Part shown: piece after piece, positions 17,790 through 27,453 of the stretch | Position numbering within the stretch: the stretch's first letter is position 1 | How the letters are laid out: each line of letters opens with the position of its first letter | NCBI RefSeq assembly: GCF_014287795.1 | Contig: NZ_JACOON010000007.1 | Location: forward strand, 62,001-126,000 | DNA: 64,000 bases | From: Christensenella tenuis | GTDB lineage: Bacteria > Bacillota > Clostridia > Christensenellales > Christensenellaceae | Direction: 5' to 3' | Notes under the pieces: model-generated | The model's database searches: none | What the model saw: only the letters and a program-made list of their open reading frames with translations | What the model was told of the DNA's origin: nothing | Position numbers and translations under genes: made by a program

Positions 17790-18752
17790 TCACACCTTCC
17801 TTGAAACCATTTTGAGCGCGGCCTCCACGATGTCTCCTGCCGTAATTCCAAACTTTTTCATCAAAAAATTCCTATCGCCGACTTCCCCAAATACATCCGG
17901 GGAACCAATACGCTGCATCGGTACCGGACAGCTTTCCACCAGTACTTCAGCAACAGCGGAACCGAGGCCGCCAATCCGGTTATGGTTTTCCGCAGTAACG
18001 ACTGCTCCCGTTTTTTCCGCACATTCAATCACCAAGTCCCGATCTATCGGCTTTACGGTAAACATATCCACAACCTGTACCGATACGCCTTTTCTTTCTA
18101 ATTCCCCTGCAGCTTTCAGTGCTTCCTGCACCTCAAGACCACAGGCAATGATGCTGATATCCGTGCCTTCGCGTAATATCATACCTTTTCCGAACTCGAA
18201 TTTCGTACCTTCTTCATAGTAATTGATCACGCCTTTACGCGGGAAACGGACATAAAACATGCCATAAGTCTCCGCCATTTTCCCGACCGCAGACAGCATA
18301 AGATTGGTGTCGGCAATATCCAATATTGTAAGCCCGGGGAATGAACGCAGAACCCCCATGTCTTCCAGCGGCATATGGGTTCCCCCGTTGGTTTCCGCCG
18401 CAACGCCGGGGTCACTTCCCATCACTTTTACATTGGCTCCGTTGTAGCAACCGGAAAGGTATAACTGGTCTGCAATCCTGCGTGATGCAAATGCCCCGAA
18501 AGAATGAATAAACGGTATTTTTCCATTGACGGACATCCCCGCCGCGACACCCATCATATTGGCTTCCATGATTCCTACGTTAAAACTCTGTTCCGGATAC
18601 CGCTTAAAAACGTTCCCGGTGCCAAGCGCACCTGCGAGATCCGCCTCAAGGTACACAACGTCGCGGTTCCGTTTCATTGCTTCCATCAACCCTTCGGCAA
18701 AAGCCTCACGCATGATGTTTTCTTTTTTCTTTGTTTCTGCTTGATCCTGCAT
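17790..18752 (-). CDS. Transketolase, C-terminal subunit
   Basis: A 320-residue protein that is the pyrimidine-binding and C-terminal part of a split transketolase. It has YLEADLAGALGTGN near the N-terminus, FNVGIMEANMMGVAAGMS with the Glu that activates the TPP pyrimidine, and a C-terminal Rossmann-like domain with VVDMFTVKPID and VVTAENHNRIGGLGSAVAEVL. GGGAGG lies eight bases before ATG 18752. It follows the N-terminal subunit after six bases. The pair moves two-carbon units between ketose and aldose phosphates. Split pairs in sugar operons can be specialised, as reported for apulose-4-phosphate and sulfosugar transketolases. Confidence 0.9.
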   Translation of the reverse strand: MQDQAETKKKENIMREAFAEGLMEAMKRNRDVVYLEADLAGALGTGNVFKRYPEQSFNVGIMEANMMGVAAGMSVNGKIPFIHSFGAFASRRIADQLYLSGCYNGANVKVMGSDPGVAAETNGGTHMPLEDMGVLRSFPGLTILDIADTNLMLSAVGKMAETYGMFYVRFPRKGVINYYEEGTKFEFGKGMILREGTDISIIACGLEVQEALKAAGELERKGVSVQVVDMFTVKPIDRDLVIECAEKTGAVVTAENHNRIGGLGSAVAEVLVESCPVPMQRIGSPDVFGEVGDRNFLMKKFGITAGDIVEAALKMVSRKV

Positions 18753-18758
18753 TCCGCT

Positions 18759-19616
18759 TTACCTCCCTTCCCGGTTATCCGCAGCGCGAAGGGAATCCAA
18801 TTCCCTGCATGCATCTTCCAGTTCCTGTGCGCTTACGCCGCAGGAATGACAATTGGCCATGGCCTCGTAATGGCTTACCCCCGCGCCTTTCACCGTGTGC
18901 AATACAACTGCGCTGGGCTTTTTCTGCTCAGACTTTGCCTGTCCGATCGCATCGGCAACCTGTTCAACGTCATTCCCATCGGCAACGCGAATCGCATGAA
19001 ATCCGAATGCTTCAAACTTTTTTTCAATTTCTCCGAGACAACAGATTTCCCGTGTGGTGCCATCCAACTGTTTGCCATTGGCATCGATCAACAAAATCAG
19101 GTTATTTAACTTCCGATGGGCAATGAACAGGGCCGCTTCCCAAACTTGCCCCTCATCCAGTTCTCCGTCGCCTACAATAGCATAGGTATAGCGATTTTTC
19201 CCGTTGAGCTTATCCGCAAAAGCCAATCCGGCGGCAAGCGAAATGCCTTGTCCGAGCGATCCTGTAGTCATATCGACTCCTGGGGTTTTCTTCCTGTCTG
19301 TATGACTGGGCAGCATCGTGCCATTCCGGTTCAACGTTTTTAACATTTCCATGGGAAAATAGCCTTTTAAGGCGAGCGCCGCATACATCGCCGGGCCCGA
19401 ATGCCCTTTCGAGATGACGATATAGTCCCGGTCTTCCCAGTTTGGATTTTGGGGATCAATGTTCATTACACCTCCGTACAACACCGCCAGTGTATCTGCG
19501 ATAGACAAAGACCCACCGACATGCCCGACGCCCTTGGAGGCGATTGCTTCCAGCAATTTTTTGCGTATTTCTGCCGCAAACGACTTCCATTCTTTCAATT
19601 TATCCGGCTCTATCAT
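18759..19616 (-). CDS. Transketolase, N-terminal (TPP-binding) subunit
   Basis: A 285-residue subunit with GHVGGSLSIADTLAVLYGG, SKGHSGPAMYAALAL, TGSLGQGISLAAG and the TPP diphosphate motif GDGELDEGQVWEAA with a late DANGKQLDG. The histidines expected for transketolase substrate binding are present. It acts with the product of the next gene. Operon position directly after a glycerol-dehydrogenase-like gene suggests that the ketose formed by oxidation and phosphorylation enters central metabolism through two-carbon transfer. The first ATG fits and has a purine-rich region upstream. Confidence 0.9.
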   Translation of the reverse strand: MIEPDKLKEWKSFAAEIRKKLLEAIASKGVGHVGGSLSIADTLAVLYGGVMNIDPQNPNWEDRDYIVISKGHSGPAMYAALALKGYFPMEMLKTLNRNGTMLPSHTDRKKTPGVDMTTGSLGQGISLAAGLAFADKLNGKNRYTYAIVGDGELDEGQVWEAALFIAHRKLNNLILLIDANGKQLDGTTREICCLGEIEKKFEAFGFHAIRVADGNDVEQVADAIGQAKSEQKKPSAVVLHTVKGAGVSHYEAMANCHSCGVSAQELEDACRELDSLRAADNREGR

Positions 19617-19655
19617 AATTTCTCCTAACTGATATGCAATGCAATATTTGTTTTC

Positions 19656-20798
19656 TCAGACCAAGAGGGCATTTTTATATTGCTTTTTGTAGCGTTCGCC
19701 GATTTTGTCTGCAGTTGTAATTGCTGCCTCGACCATATCTGCATTTACTTCGAATGGCATACTGCCCCAACAGGAATGCATAGAGGCTTCGGCAATCTTT
19801 CGAATGTTTTCCGCCGTATTCGGCACTTGCAGGTCCGCAAGGCAAACAGGCAGCCCCACATCTATACAAAACCTGATCACTTCGTCCAGACGCTCATTGG
19901 AAGCATCTTCTATCACCAATTGCGTCAAGGTTCCGAACGCAACCTTTTCACCGTGGTAGGTCTTTGCCCCTTCCGGCAAAGAAGTAATGCCATCGTTAAC
20001 CGAGTGCGCCCCTGCAGTCGCATTGTTTTCGAATCCGAGGCCCGAAAGCAGCGTATTGGTTTCTATGATGTTTTCCAGTGCTTCCGTTACTTTGTTCTCC
20101 TCGCATGCAATCTTTGCTTTCAATCCATCGCGGAGCAGCGTATCATAGCATGCCCTGGCGATTGCCGTAGCCGCAACCGTACGTTTAAAGCCGCCGTCAT
20201 TATTGTAGACAAGATTCGGCGAATCCGATTTGCGGTTAGCCTCTGCTTCGATCAGCGTCGCCAGAGCATCGCCCATACCCGAAACAAGGAAACGCACCGG
20301 GGCTTTGGCAATAATTTCGCTGTCTACCAGCACCAAGCAGGGGCTATGGTCAAAAAAGAATTCCCCTTTATGCGAACCATCCGCATGATAGATTACGGAA
20401 AGGGAACTGGTGGGCGCATCGGTTGCAGCCGTCGTTGGGATTACGATATTCGGAATCCCGAGCGGTACTGCCACGGCATTGGCCACATCTATGGTTTTGC
20501 CCCCGCCGATTCCCAGAACCACTTCGGCATTCCAGTCTTTCAGTTCTTCCGCATGCCTTGCGATTTCTTCTTCTGTAACCTCGCTGTTGAATTCTATGGT
20601 ATGCAGTTCATAGCCGTTCCCGCTGTAATAAGTTTGCAGCTGTTTTGTAAAATCTTCGAAGAAGAACTGGTCAATGAATGCTACGATCCTTTTCCCGAAT
20701 TTATCTGTATAATGCTTTATATTTTTGAATTCCCCCGGGCCCTGAACATACCGCTCAGGGGAACACCAGCCTCTTGTCGTTTTGGTAAGCCTTGCCAT
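19656..20798 (-). CDS. Iron/zinc polyol dehydrogenase, GldA-like
   Basis: A 380-residue member of the iron-containing alcohol dehydrogenase superfamily, glycerol dehydrogenase branch. It has the NAD site GGGKTIDVANA, TTAATDAPTSSLS, and metal ligands in GMGDALATLIEAEA (Asp), TAGAHSVNDG (His) and TYHGEKVAFG (His). Family members oxidise glycerol to dihydroxyacetone or act on other polyols and hydroxyketones. Together with the kinase and transketolase downstream it suggests oxidation of a pentitol, tetritol or branched polyol to a ketose. SD AAAGGAAG precedes the start. The true substrate is unknown. Confidence 0.85.
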   Translation of the reverse strand: MARLTKTTRGWCSPERYVQGPGEFKNIKHYTDKFGKRIVAFIDQFFFEDFTKQLQTYYSGNGYELHTIEFNSEVTEEEIARHAEELKDWNAEVVLGIGGGKTIDVANAVAVPLGIPNIVIPTTAATDAPTSSLSVIYHADGSHKGEFFFDHSPCLVLVDSEIIAKAPVRFLVSGMGDALATLIEAEANRKSDSPNLVYNNDGGFKRTVAATAIARACYDTLLRDGLKAKIACEENKVTEALENIIETNTLLSGLGFENNATAGAHSVNDGITSLPEGAKTYHGEKVAFGTLTQLVIEDASNERLDEVIRFCIDVGLPVCLADLQVPNTAENIRKIAEASMHSCWGSMPFEVNADMVEAAITTADKIGERYKKQYKNALLV

Positions 20799-20848
20799 AG
20801 GTCATATCTTCCTTTCTTTGTTTTAGTCTCATTGATCCAAATGTGCGT

Positions 20849-21793
20849 TTAAGCTTCTTTTTTATTAGAAGATGTTAACGTCTGCAACAATACGGAGGCA
20901 ACGATGATGATGCCTTTGATAATGTCCTGCGGATACGATGGAACTGCCAGCAGGTTCATAATATTGCCGATCAGCGCAAGGATCAGTACACCGATTACGG
21001 CTTTTACGGCTGAGCCTTCCCCTCCGGACAGGCTTGCGCCGCCGATGACGCAGGCGGCAATGGCATCTAGTTCCATGCCTTCGCCTACGACAGGCGAACC
21101 AATTGCAGTCCTGGAGCACAGGAGGATGCCGGCGAGCGCACAGCATAGTCCGGAAATGACATAAACGCCGGTTTTATACAGCTTAACGCGAATACCTGCA
21201 AGGCGTACAGCTGTTTCATTGCTCCCTATTGCAATTACGATCCTGCCGAACGACGTATAATTCTGCATAAACCAGAAGGCAACTACCACAGCTACCGCAA
21301 TGATGACCAAGGTTGGAATCACGCCGACGGCACCGGTTCCCAACCAGATGATGGATCCTTCAGGCGTTGGAATGGGCGAGCCGTTGGAGATAACAAATGC
21401 AACGCCGCGCGCCATTGTCATCATTGCCATAGAAGCGATAAACGGCGCCATTTTGGCATACGATACCAATACGCCCGTAATAATTCCACACAGTATCCCA
21501 CACAGAAGGGCAATCATCATAGCTACCCCAAGACTCATACCAGCCACAAGGCAGGTTGCCGTAATGACGCTTCCCAGCGCCACGATGGAACCGACGGAAA
21601 GGTCTATCCCGCCAGTCAGGATGACAAACAGCATCCCCATGGAAACAATGATCAGGCCCGCATATTGCCTCCCTATATTTACGATATTGGTCGGTGTAAA
21701 AAAGTCAGGAGATATCGCAATACAAATCAGCACCGCGACGAGAAAGATGATATATGTACTATATTTTTTCAGAAAAAAAGTCGCTTTTTTCAT
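20849..21793 (-). CDS. Sugar ABC transporter permease, RbsC family
   Basis: A 314-residue membrane protein with about nine or ten hydrophobic segments and the family's GGIDLSVGS and GGASLSGGEGS blocks, the latter near the cytoplasmic ATPase contact. It forms the channel of a CUT2-type importer with the ATPase encoded upstream. The ATG at 21793 shares a base with the ATPase stop (TGATG); a GTG one codon earlier is possible. Substrate class is pentose, polyol or similar. Confidence 0.92.
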   Translation of the reverse strand: MKKATFFLKKYSTYIIFLVAVLICIAISPDFFTPTNIVNIGRQYAGLIIVSMGMLFVILTGGIDLSVGSIVALGSVITATCLVAGMSLGVAMMIALLCGILCGIITGVLVSYAKMAPFIASMAMMTMARGVAFVISNGSPIPTPEGSIIWLGTGAVGVIPTLVIIAVAVVVAFWFMQNYTSFGRIVIAIGSNETAVRLAGIRVKLYKTGVYVISGLCCALAGILLCSRTAIGSPVVGEGMELDAIAACVIGGASLSGGEGSAVKAVIGVLILALIGNIMNLLAVPSYPQDIIKGIIIVASVLLQTLTSSNKKEA

Positions 21794-23289
21794 CACATAA
21801 CCCCCATGGATAATCCAATAATATTCTTGTCGTTCATATCCTTCTTTTCAAGTTCGCCAACAACCTTGCCCTGGCGCATAACCACGACACGGTCGCACAT
21901 ATTAATGACTTCCTCCATTTCGGAAGAAACCATAATCACAGCCACTCCCGCTTCTGCAAGGTCATTGATATTTTTGTAAATCTCGGCCTTCGCGCCAACA
22001 TCCACGCCGCGCGTAGGCTCATCCAGTATAATTACTTCGCAATCGGCGGCAAGCCATTTCGCAAGCGAAACCTTTTGCTGGTTTCCGCCGGATAGGCAGG
22101 ACACGCTGTCTTCCATATCGCCATATTTTGTTGTCAGCCGGGCTAAGATATCCCGCGTGAATTCCTTATCTTTTTTATGGTTGATGATGCCGAATTTACT
22201 GACCTTGCCAAGGGACGTCAGGGTTGTGTTCTCACGAATCGTACGCTCGATCACGATCCCCTGCTGTTTCCGGTCTTCAGAAAGCAATCCCACCCCGTGC
22301 CGTACCGCTGCGTGCGGGTCTTTAAACAGGATCTTCTGGCCTTTATAGGTAATGCTCCCGCTGTCAAGTTTATCGGCCCCAAACAAAGAACGCATGGTTT
22401 CTGTTCTTCCCGCTCCGACGAGCCCGCTGAAGCCGAGAACTTCGCCTTTATGTACATTGAAGGAAACATCGTTTACCATTCTTCCCGCTTTCAGATGCTC
22501 CGCCTTGAGGATTGTTTCTCCGATCTTTGCGTTTCGTTTGGGAAATAATTGTGATAACTCCCGTCCTACCATCTGGTAGATCAGGCTCTTTTTATCAATT
22601 TCGTCAATCCTGAATTCATTGACAAAATGTCCGTCCTTCAGCACGGTTACGGTGTCGCACAAATCAAAAATTTCATCCATCCGGTGGGAAATATATACGA
22701 TTGCGATTCCCTGTTCCTTCAACTGCCGAATCAATTTAAAGAGCTTTTGGATTTCGGTAAAGGTCAGTACCGCGGAGGGCTCGTCCAAAACGAGTACGCG
22801 CGCATCCCGTGATAACGACTTGCATATTTCAACGACCTGTTGATAGGCGACACTCAGGTTCCCTACCTTTTCATCCGGATCAATTTCCGAAAATCCCAGT
22901 TTTTCCAGCAGGTCATGACTGTCTTTTTTCAATTTTTTCCAATTGATCATCAACTTGTTTTTGCCTACAAGGCGATCAATGTATATATTTTCTGCCACCG
23001 TCAAATGAGGCGCCAGCATAAATTCCTGATAAATAATGGATATTCCTAAATCGCGGCTGATACGTGGGGATGTAATGTTCCGCTCCACTCCATCTATTTT
23101 TATGCTTCCTTTATCTGCAGCAATCGCTCCCGACAAAACTTTCATGAGCGTCGATTTTCCTGCACCGTTTTCACCCACAAGGGCATGAATTTCCCCTGGC
23201 TTTACTGCAAACGACACATCAGTCAGCGCATGGACGCCTTTATAGCTTTTATAGATGCCTTCCATCTGAACTCTGTATGTTGTGTCCAA
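21793..23289 (-). CDS. Sugar ABC transporter ATP-binding protein, RbsA family
   Basis: A 498-residue double nucleotide-binding protein. The first half has a canonical Walker A GENGAGKST, signature LSVAYQQ, Walker B VLVLDEPSA and switch His in YISHRMDEI. The second half has the degenerate GAGRTE loop normal for this family, LSGGNQQK and ILDEPTRGVD. It powers the importer with the permease after it and the binding protein before it. The start codon is TTG at 23289, eight or so bases after AGGAGG. It follows a terminator-like stem-loop after the binding-protein gene. Confidence 0.93.
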   Translation of the reverse strand: MDTTYRVQMEGIYKSYKGVHALTDVSFAVKPGEIHALVGENGAGKSTLMKVLSGAIAADKGSIKIDGVERNITSPRISRDLGISIIYQEFMLAPHLTVAENIYIDRLVGKNKLMINWKKLKKDSHDLLEKLGFSEIDPDEKVGNLSVAYQQVVEICKSLSRDARVLVLDEPSAVLTFTEIQKLFKLIRQLKEQGIAIVYISHRMDEIFDLCDTVTVLKDGHFVNEFRIDEIDKKSLIYQMVGRELSQLFPKRNAKIGETILKAEHLKAGRMVNDVSFNVHKGEVLGFSGLVGAGRTETMRSLFGADKLDSGSITYKGQKILFKDPHAAVRHGVGLLSEDRKQQGIVIERTIRENTTLTSLGKVSKFGIINHKKDKEFTRDILARLTTKYGDMEDSVSCLSGGNQQKVSLAKWLAADCEVIILDEPTRGVDVGAKAEIYKNINDLAEAGVAVIMVSSEMEEVINMCDRVVVMRQGKVVGELEKKDMNDKNIIGLSMGVM

Positions 23290-23359
23290 TATGGTAACCT
23301 CCTGATCTTATGTTTTTGTCCGCGCCAATATCTTGATATTCTCCACTGGCCCAGTAAAA

Positions 23360-23393
23360 GCCCCGGCTCCACAGCCATTTTGGAAGCCGGGGC
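23360..23393 (-). terminator. Attenuator stem-loop between binding protein and ATPase genes
   Basis: GCCCCGGCT pairs with AGCCGGGGC across 23360-23393, followed on the minus strand by TTTTAC. It follows the binding-protein stop by 18 bases. It probably gives more binding protein than membrane components by partial termination or mRNA stabilisation. Confidence 0.75.
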
Positions 23394-23411
23394 CCCTTTC
23401 ATCTGGTCTTT

Positions 23412-24557
23412 TTAGAATATCGCATTGGGATCGTATAATTCGTCAACGTTTTCCGGCGTAATCGCCACTGCATCCGTATGGCTTTCTTCCGGATATGATG
23501 TGGGGTCTTTGCCTTCAACTAGGATCTCTTCCGCAATCTGGTATCCTAATTCGGCTACCTTATTGGGATTATTTTCGCCCGACGCCTTATAGGATGTTCC
23601 CTGCTGAATCAGTGCGAGTGCTTCCTTCTGGCCATCGCACGCTGCAAACATCTGTACCTGTTCCAGTTTATCGACGGCCCGGAGTGCTTCCATTCCGCCA
23701 ATCAGCATGTTGTCATTTTCGCCGAGTACGCAATTAATGTTTGGGTTTGCGACAAGCAGGTCTTCCATTGCCGGCAAACCGTCGTCAGCCGTCCAGTGGG
23801 CCCAGCCCTGTCCGAGTACTTCGAAATTTGCGGCTTCGTGAAACGCTTTCCCGTTATCTGTAAGTTCCTGATTGAACTTTTCCGCTTCCACCCAAGCCTC
23901 TTCTTCCGTCAGACCCGCACGCGCTTCGATAATTCCGCAGAAAAGCCCCATACGCCTGTCTTCTCCGCCAGGATTTCCTTTATCCCCGCTCAATATAACC
24001 GAACTGATTGTTTCCCCTTCGTCGTAGCAGGTTGCGGCATATAGCCCGACTTTTCGCCCGTTGCCCCTGTTGTCGCTGAACACTGTCGTCACGACGCCTG
24101 CATCGGGGCTGATTCCGCTATCCAGCTCAATAACCGGTATGCCCGCCGCCGTTGCCGCCTGAACCTCGGGGATAGCCCCTTCCGAATCGATCGTGTTCAG
24201 GAAAATCAGATCCATACCCTGGGAGACGAATGTTTCCATATTCGCCATCTCTGTTTCGAGGCTGTTCTTCGCATCCAGGACAGATACCGTCCAGCCACGT
24301 TTTTCCCCTTCCTCCTGAATTGCATTTGCCAGTGCAAGGAAGAAAGGATTATCCATCGTTTTCTGTGCAAATCCAATTTTGAACGTTTTGCCTTCTCCGT
24401 CTGCCGCTGGTTGGGACGCTTCTGCCGCTTCAGATGCCGATGCCGAACTTTCCGCACTCTCGCTCACCGCCGGTGCGGCCTCTTGCTGCGCCGGAGCGCA
24501 CGCTAACAGTCCAACACACAAGAGAACAGCCAATACTGCCATCAATAATTTTTTCAT
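23412..24557 (-). CDS. Sugar ABC transporter substrate-binding lipoprotein, RbsB-like
   Basis: A 381-residue precursor. It begins with a lipoprotein signal (Lys-Lys, hydrophobic core, lipobox LLAC, Cys20), followed by an Ala/Ser/Glu-rich tether (about 25-55). The mature domain is a periplasmic-binding type I fold: IGFAQKTMDNPFF, then FLNTIDSEGAIP, VIELDSG, and a hinge near NCVLGENDN. It should be anchored outside the membrane and deliver a sugar or polyol to the permease. It is the first gene of the operon, close to a strong promoter. Ligand unknown. Confidence 0.92.
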   Translation of the reverse strand: MKKLLMAVLAVLLCVGLLACAPAQQEAAPAVSESAESSASASEAAEASQPAADGEGKTFKIGFAQKTMDNPFFLALANAIQEEGEKRGWTVSVLDAKNSLETEMANMETFVSQGMDLIFLNTIDSEGAIPEVQAATAAGIPVIELDSGISPDAGVVTTVFSDNRGNGRKVGLYAATCYDEGETISSVILSGDKGNPGGEDRRMGLFCGIIEARAGLTEEEAWVEAEKFNQELTDNGKAFHEAANFEVLGQGWAHWTADDGLPAMEDLLVANPNINCVLGENDNMLIGGMEALRAVDKLEQVQMFAACDGQKEALALIQQGTSYKASGENNPNKVAELGYQIAEEILVEGKDPTSYPEESHTDAVAITPENVDELYDPNAIF

Positions 24558-24677
24558 CTTTTTCCTCCATTTTTATATATTATTTTTTGCCACGTCTGCA
24601 GCAAAACGATTTTTTGTGTAAAGCTGTAAAAAGAAACTTCCTTGAATTGAAATCAGATTATCATCTTTGTTTTCACA

Positions 24678-24731
24678 ATATTATCATACGAAATTTCGTT
24701 TGTCAATATTTTATTTCGAATACTTTCGTTT
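24678..24731 (-). promoter_or_regulatory. Promoter of the ABC/transketolase operon with CGAAA operators
   Basis: On the minus strand TTGACA (24701-24706) and TAATAT (24678-24683) are exactly 17 bases apart. The palindrome CGAAATTTCG (24689-24698) lies inside the spacer. Further copies of TTTCGTTT (plus strand, 24694-24701 and 24724-24731) and TTTCGAA (24714-24720) lie around the -35. The same repeats occur at the 31.2-31.3 kb promoters, next to a DeoR regulator gene. That regulator is a likely repressor here. Confidence 0.7.
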
Positions 24732-24761
24732 CAAAATCATTTTGACAAATAACCTTCACGA

Positions 24762-25820
24762 TCAGTCAAATGTGACAACGCATTTACGTGAGATTTCTTT
24801 TCTCTCCAATTTTTTAAAAGCTTCGAGCACGTGGTCGAAATCATAGACATCCGATATAAATTCTTCCGGATCGACTACGCCTTTTTCTATCCATACCAAT
24901 ATTTGGGAAAAGGCCTGTTGCTCTTCCACTTTTCGCGGCATTTGCTGGAAAATGAGCTGCCAGTTATAATCCGCCCTGGACCAGTCAAGATTCATATCAA
25001 GATTTTCGGATATTCCATAACAGCAAATCTTACCGCGGTCTTTGATGATCCCCATGGCCTGATTGATTACGGCAGATGCGCCGGATGCGTCAATAACGTA
25101 ATCCACGCCTTTGGGGCACACCTCATGTATCATGGCGTCTAAAGTTCCATCAGTATTATTGAAAACATAGTCTGCTCCGCACGTTTTTGCCATTTTGAGC
25201 TTTTCGTCTATGATATCGATCGCGAAAATAGGACCAACTCCCAAAAGATGCATAAATTTGATAAAGGTCTGCCCGACCGGCCCGCATCCGAACACTGCGA
25301 CACTCTGATCGTGTTCTATCCCGAAAAATCTTATAGAAGCAAGCACCTCCCGCAGGGTAATAATAACAACGGCGTGATTCACGGGAATCTTTTTGTCAAT
25401 TACGTTTTGCGCATAACAATTCGGGGGAAAGTCTGCCGAGTCCGGCAACACGCCGCTTTCCTGCAGTGCAACCACGTCGTCTACCGTGCCATATTCGGAA
25501 AAAGCGCCCCAGCCGCTTCCATAACCACCCAAAGGTCCGGCATAAGGCAGCAGCACCCGATCTCCTTTCCGGTAACTTTTCACTTTATCCCCAATCTCAA
25601 CCACTGTTCCAACCGCCTCATGACCCAACATAAGCGGATACTGTTCTTTGCCTATCCCTTTGAATGCACGGTGAATCAGCTTGGTATCTGTTCCATTGCA
25701 AATGCCGCATGCCTCTATTTTTACCAGCGCCTGCACAGGAGTAGGAACAGGAACCGGCACTTCCTTAACCACAAGCGTGCCATCTTTTTCCACAATCAAT
25801 GATTTCATACTTTTTGTCAT
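24762..25820 (-). CDS. Zinc-dependent alcohol dehydrogenase (MDR family)
   Basis: A 352-residue medium-chain dehydrogenase. Catalytic zinc ligands are in EACGICNGTD (Cys) and GHEAVG (His-Glu). The NAD fold is GCGPVGQTFIKFMH. Unlike many sorbitol dehydrogenases I see no four-cysteine structural zinc loop; the region after LLPYAGPLGGYGSG lacks it. It likely oxidises a secondary alcohol of a sugar alcohol or sugar acid. I start it at ATG 25820, preceded by GGAGG, because the in-frame ATG at 25835 has no ribosome site and overlaps that GGAGG. It is the last gene of the five-gene operon beginning at 31183. Confidence 0.85.
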   Translation of the reverse strand: MTKSMKSLIVEKDGTLVVKEVPVPVPTPVQALVKIEACGICNGTDTKLIHRAFKGIGKEQYPLMLGHEAVGTVVEIGDKVKSYRKGDRVLLPYAGPLGGYGSGWGAFSEYGTVDDVVALQESGVLPDSADFPPNCYAQNVIDKKIPVNHAVVIITLREVLASIRFFGIEHDQSVAVFGCGPVGQTFIKFMHLLGVGPIFAIDIIDEKLKMAKTCGADYVFNNTDGTLDAMIHEVCPKGVDYVIDASGASAVINQAMGIIKDRGKICCYGISENLDMNLDWSRADYNWQLIFQQMPRKVEEQQAFSQILVWIEKGVVDPEEFISDVYDFDHVLEAFKKLERKEISRKCVVTFD

Positions 25821-25859
25821 AGCATTATCCTCCATATTTTTTGAAGCCGATAGTTCACC

Positions 25860-27395
25860 TTAAATCTTTACTTGTGCAAGCGCATCGCCAATATCGGACA
25901 AATCTTCAGCCGACCTCTTGTAAATCTCAAACATTTGCCTATATATTTCCACATTTTCCCGAACCGGCTCACACACGCTTTCCGTTTTATGCAATTTATC
26001 TATTTGCTCAAAATCGTTCCACAGCCCCGTTCCCACTGCTGCGCATGCAACTGCCCCCAAGGCGGCAGCCTGTTCATCTACATTGGTTTTTACTGTCTTT
26101 CTGTTATAGCAATCCGCCAGAATCTGGCGCCACAAGGCATTTTTACTGCCTCCCCCCACCAGCAGTATTTCTCCTGGAACGGAAGCGACCTTTGAAATCA
26201 GTTCCACACACACGCCCAGATTATATGCGATGCCTTCCAGGGCTGCGCGAATCATATCGCCGCGGGTGTGCTTAAAATCCAGCCCCAAAAAGCCGCCGCG
26301 AAGATAAAAACTTTTATCAAACGGCATCCCGCCGCCAAGGCATGGATTGAAAATCAGCCTATTGGCGCCGGGCGGCGATTTTCGTGCTTCCGACTGCATC
26401 AGTTCGTAAATATCCTCTCCGCATTCCTTCGCTTGCCGCAAAAGATCGGGAGCGATATGGTCGCGTACCCATTTGTATGCGGTGCCTCCTGCCGCAATAC
26501 ACAACGCCGAATTATAAAAATCATTCAGCAACGTAAATACATACGGATACCCCTGCGTATCAAGGACCGGCCGATCCGCTGTGAGCGCTACCCAACACGA
26601 CGACCCCAAAGATATATATGCCCGGCCGCTTTTGTAGCCTTTTGCTCCGATGGCCATCATGGAATTATCCACGCCGCCGCACACGACAAGCATATCTTTT
26701 CCTACACCCAATTGTTCTGCCGCTTCTTTGGTCACGGTTCCAACGACATCCATGGAACCCATCACTTCCGGAAATAATTCCGCATGGATTCCCAGCGCAT
26801 CGAGAATTTCTTTGCTGAACCGCCACTTTCGCAGGTCATAGGCCCCACTGCCGGATGCATAGGAATGATCGGTGGCCACCCTCCCGGTGAGCCGTAGATT
26901 AATATAATCCTTCGTGCCTATTATTTTGTTGATTTTTTGATATAATTCAGGGATATTTTCCCGATACCATACCGCCTTGAAAACGGGATATTGCGCGGGG
27001 TTCACTCCATTTCCTGTGATATTGTACCAACGTTCCCTGCCGAATTCGCGGAAAAAGGCTTTTGCCTGCGCTCCTGCCCGCGTATCCGACCAGATCGGAA
27101 CCTCATCGAGAAGCGGAATATTATTCCGGTCCAGAGGCACTGCCCCCAAGCTGTGTCCGGAGATCCCGCAGCAATAAATATCCCCGGGGGCCGCACCGGA
27201 CTCCTTCATTAGTTTATTTGTACTTCGTACTATGGCATTCCACCAATCCGCAGGCCTCTGCAAATGCCAGCCATGCCTGGGGAAAAAGGTCTCATACGGC
27301 TCAAACGCTTCCGCGATACAGGTTCCATCCATGTTATAAAGGGACGCTTTGTTCCCACCTGTCCCCAAATCCCAGGCAATCATTTTTTTGCCCAT
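25860..27395 (-). CDS. FGGY-family carbohydrate kinase (operon kinase 2)
   Basis: A 511-residue kinase with the N-terminal loop AWDLGTGGNKASLYN, then CCGISGHSLGAVPLD in place of the xylulokinase GQMHG, and C-terminal LVGGGSKNALWRQILADCYN. The SGHSLGA variant places it outside classic XylB, GlpK and RhaB. Substrate is therefore open: a ketose or polyol made by the neighbouring dehydrogenases. GGGAGGGG precedes ATG 27395. It sits between the SDR gene and the zinc dehydrogenase. Confidence 0.83.
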   Translation of the reverse strand: MGKKMIAWDLGTGGNKASLYNMDGTCIAEAFEPYETFFPRHGWHLQRPADWWNAIVRSTNKLMKESGAAPGDIYCCGISGHSLGAVPLDRNNIPLLDEVPIWSDTRAGAQAKAFFREFGRERWYNITGNGVNPAQYPVFKAVWYRENIPELYQKINKIIGTKDYINLRLTGRVATDHSYASGSGAYDLRKWRFSKEILDALGIHAELFPEVMGSMDVVGTVTKEAAEQLGVGKDMLVVCGGVDNSMMAIGAKGYKSGRAYISLGSSCWVALTADRPVLDTQGYPYVFTLLNDFYNSALCIAAGGTAYKWVRDHIAPDLLRQAKECGEDIYELMQSEARKSPPGANRLIFNPCLGGGMPFDKSFYLRGGFLGLDFKHTRGDMIRAALEGIAYNLGVCVELISKVASVPGEILLVGGGSKNALWRQILADCYNRKTVKTNVDEQAAALGAVACAAVGTGLWNDFEQIDKLHKTESVCEPVRENVEIYRQMFEIYKRSAEDLSDIGDALAQVKI

Positions 27396-27453
27396 AGTAT
27401 CCCCTCCCTTTCTCTGAAAAATACCAGCTAAACCTTTTCCATGAAATAAGTTG

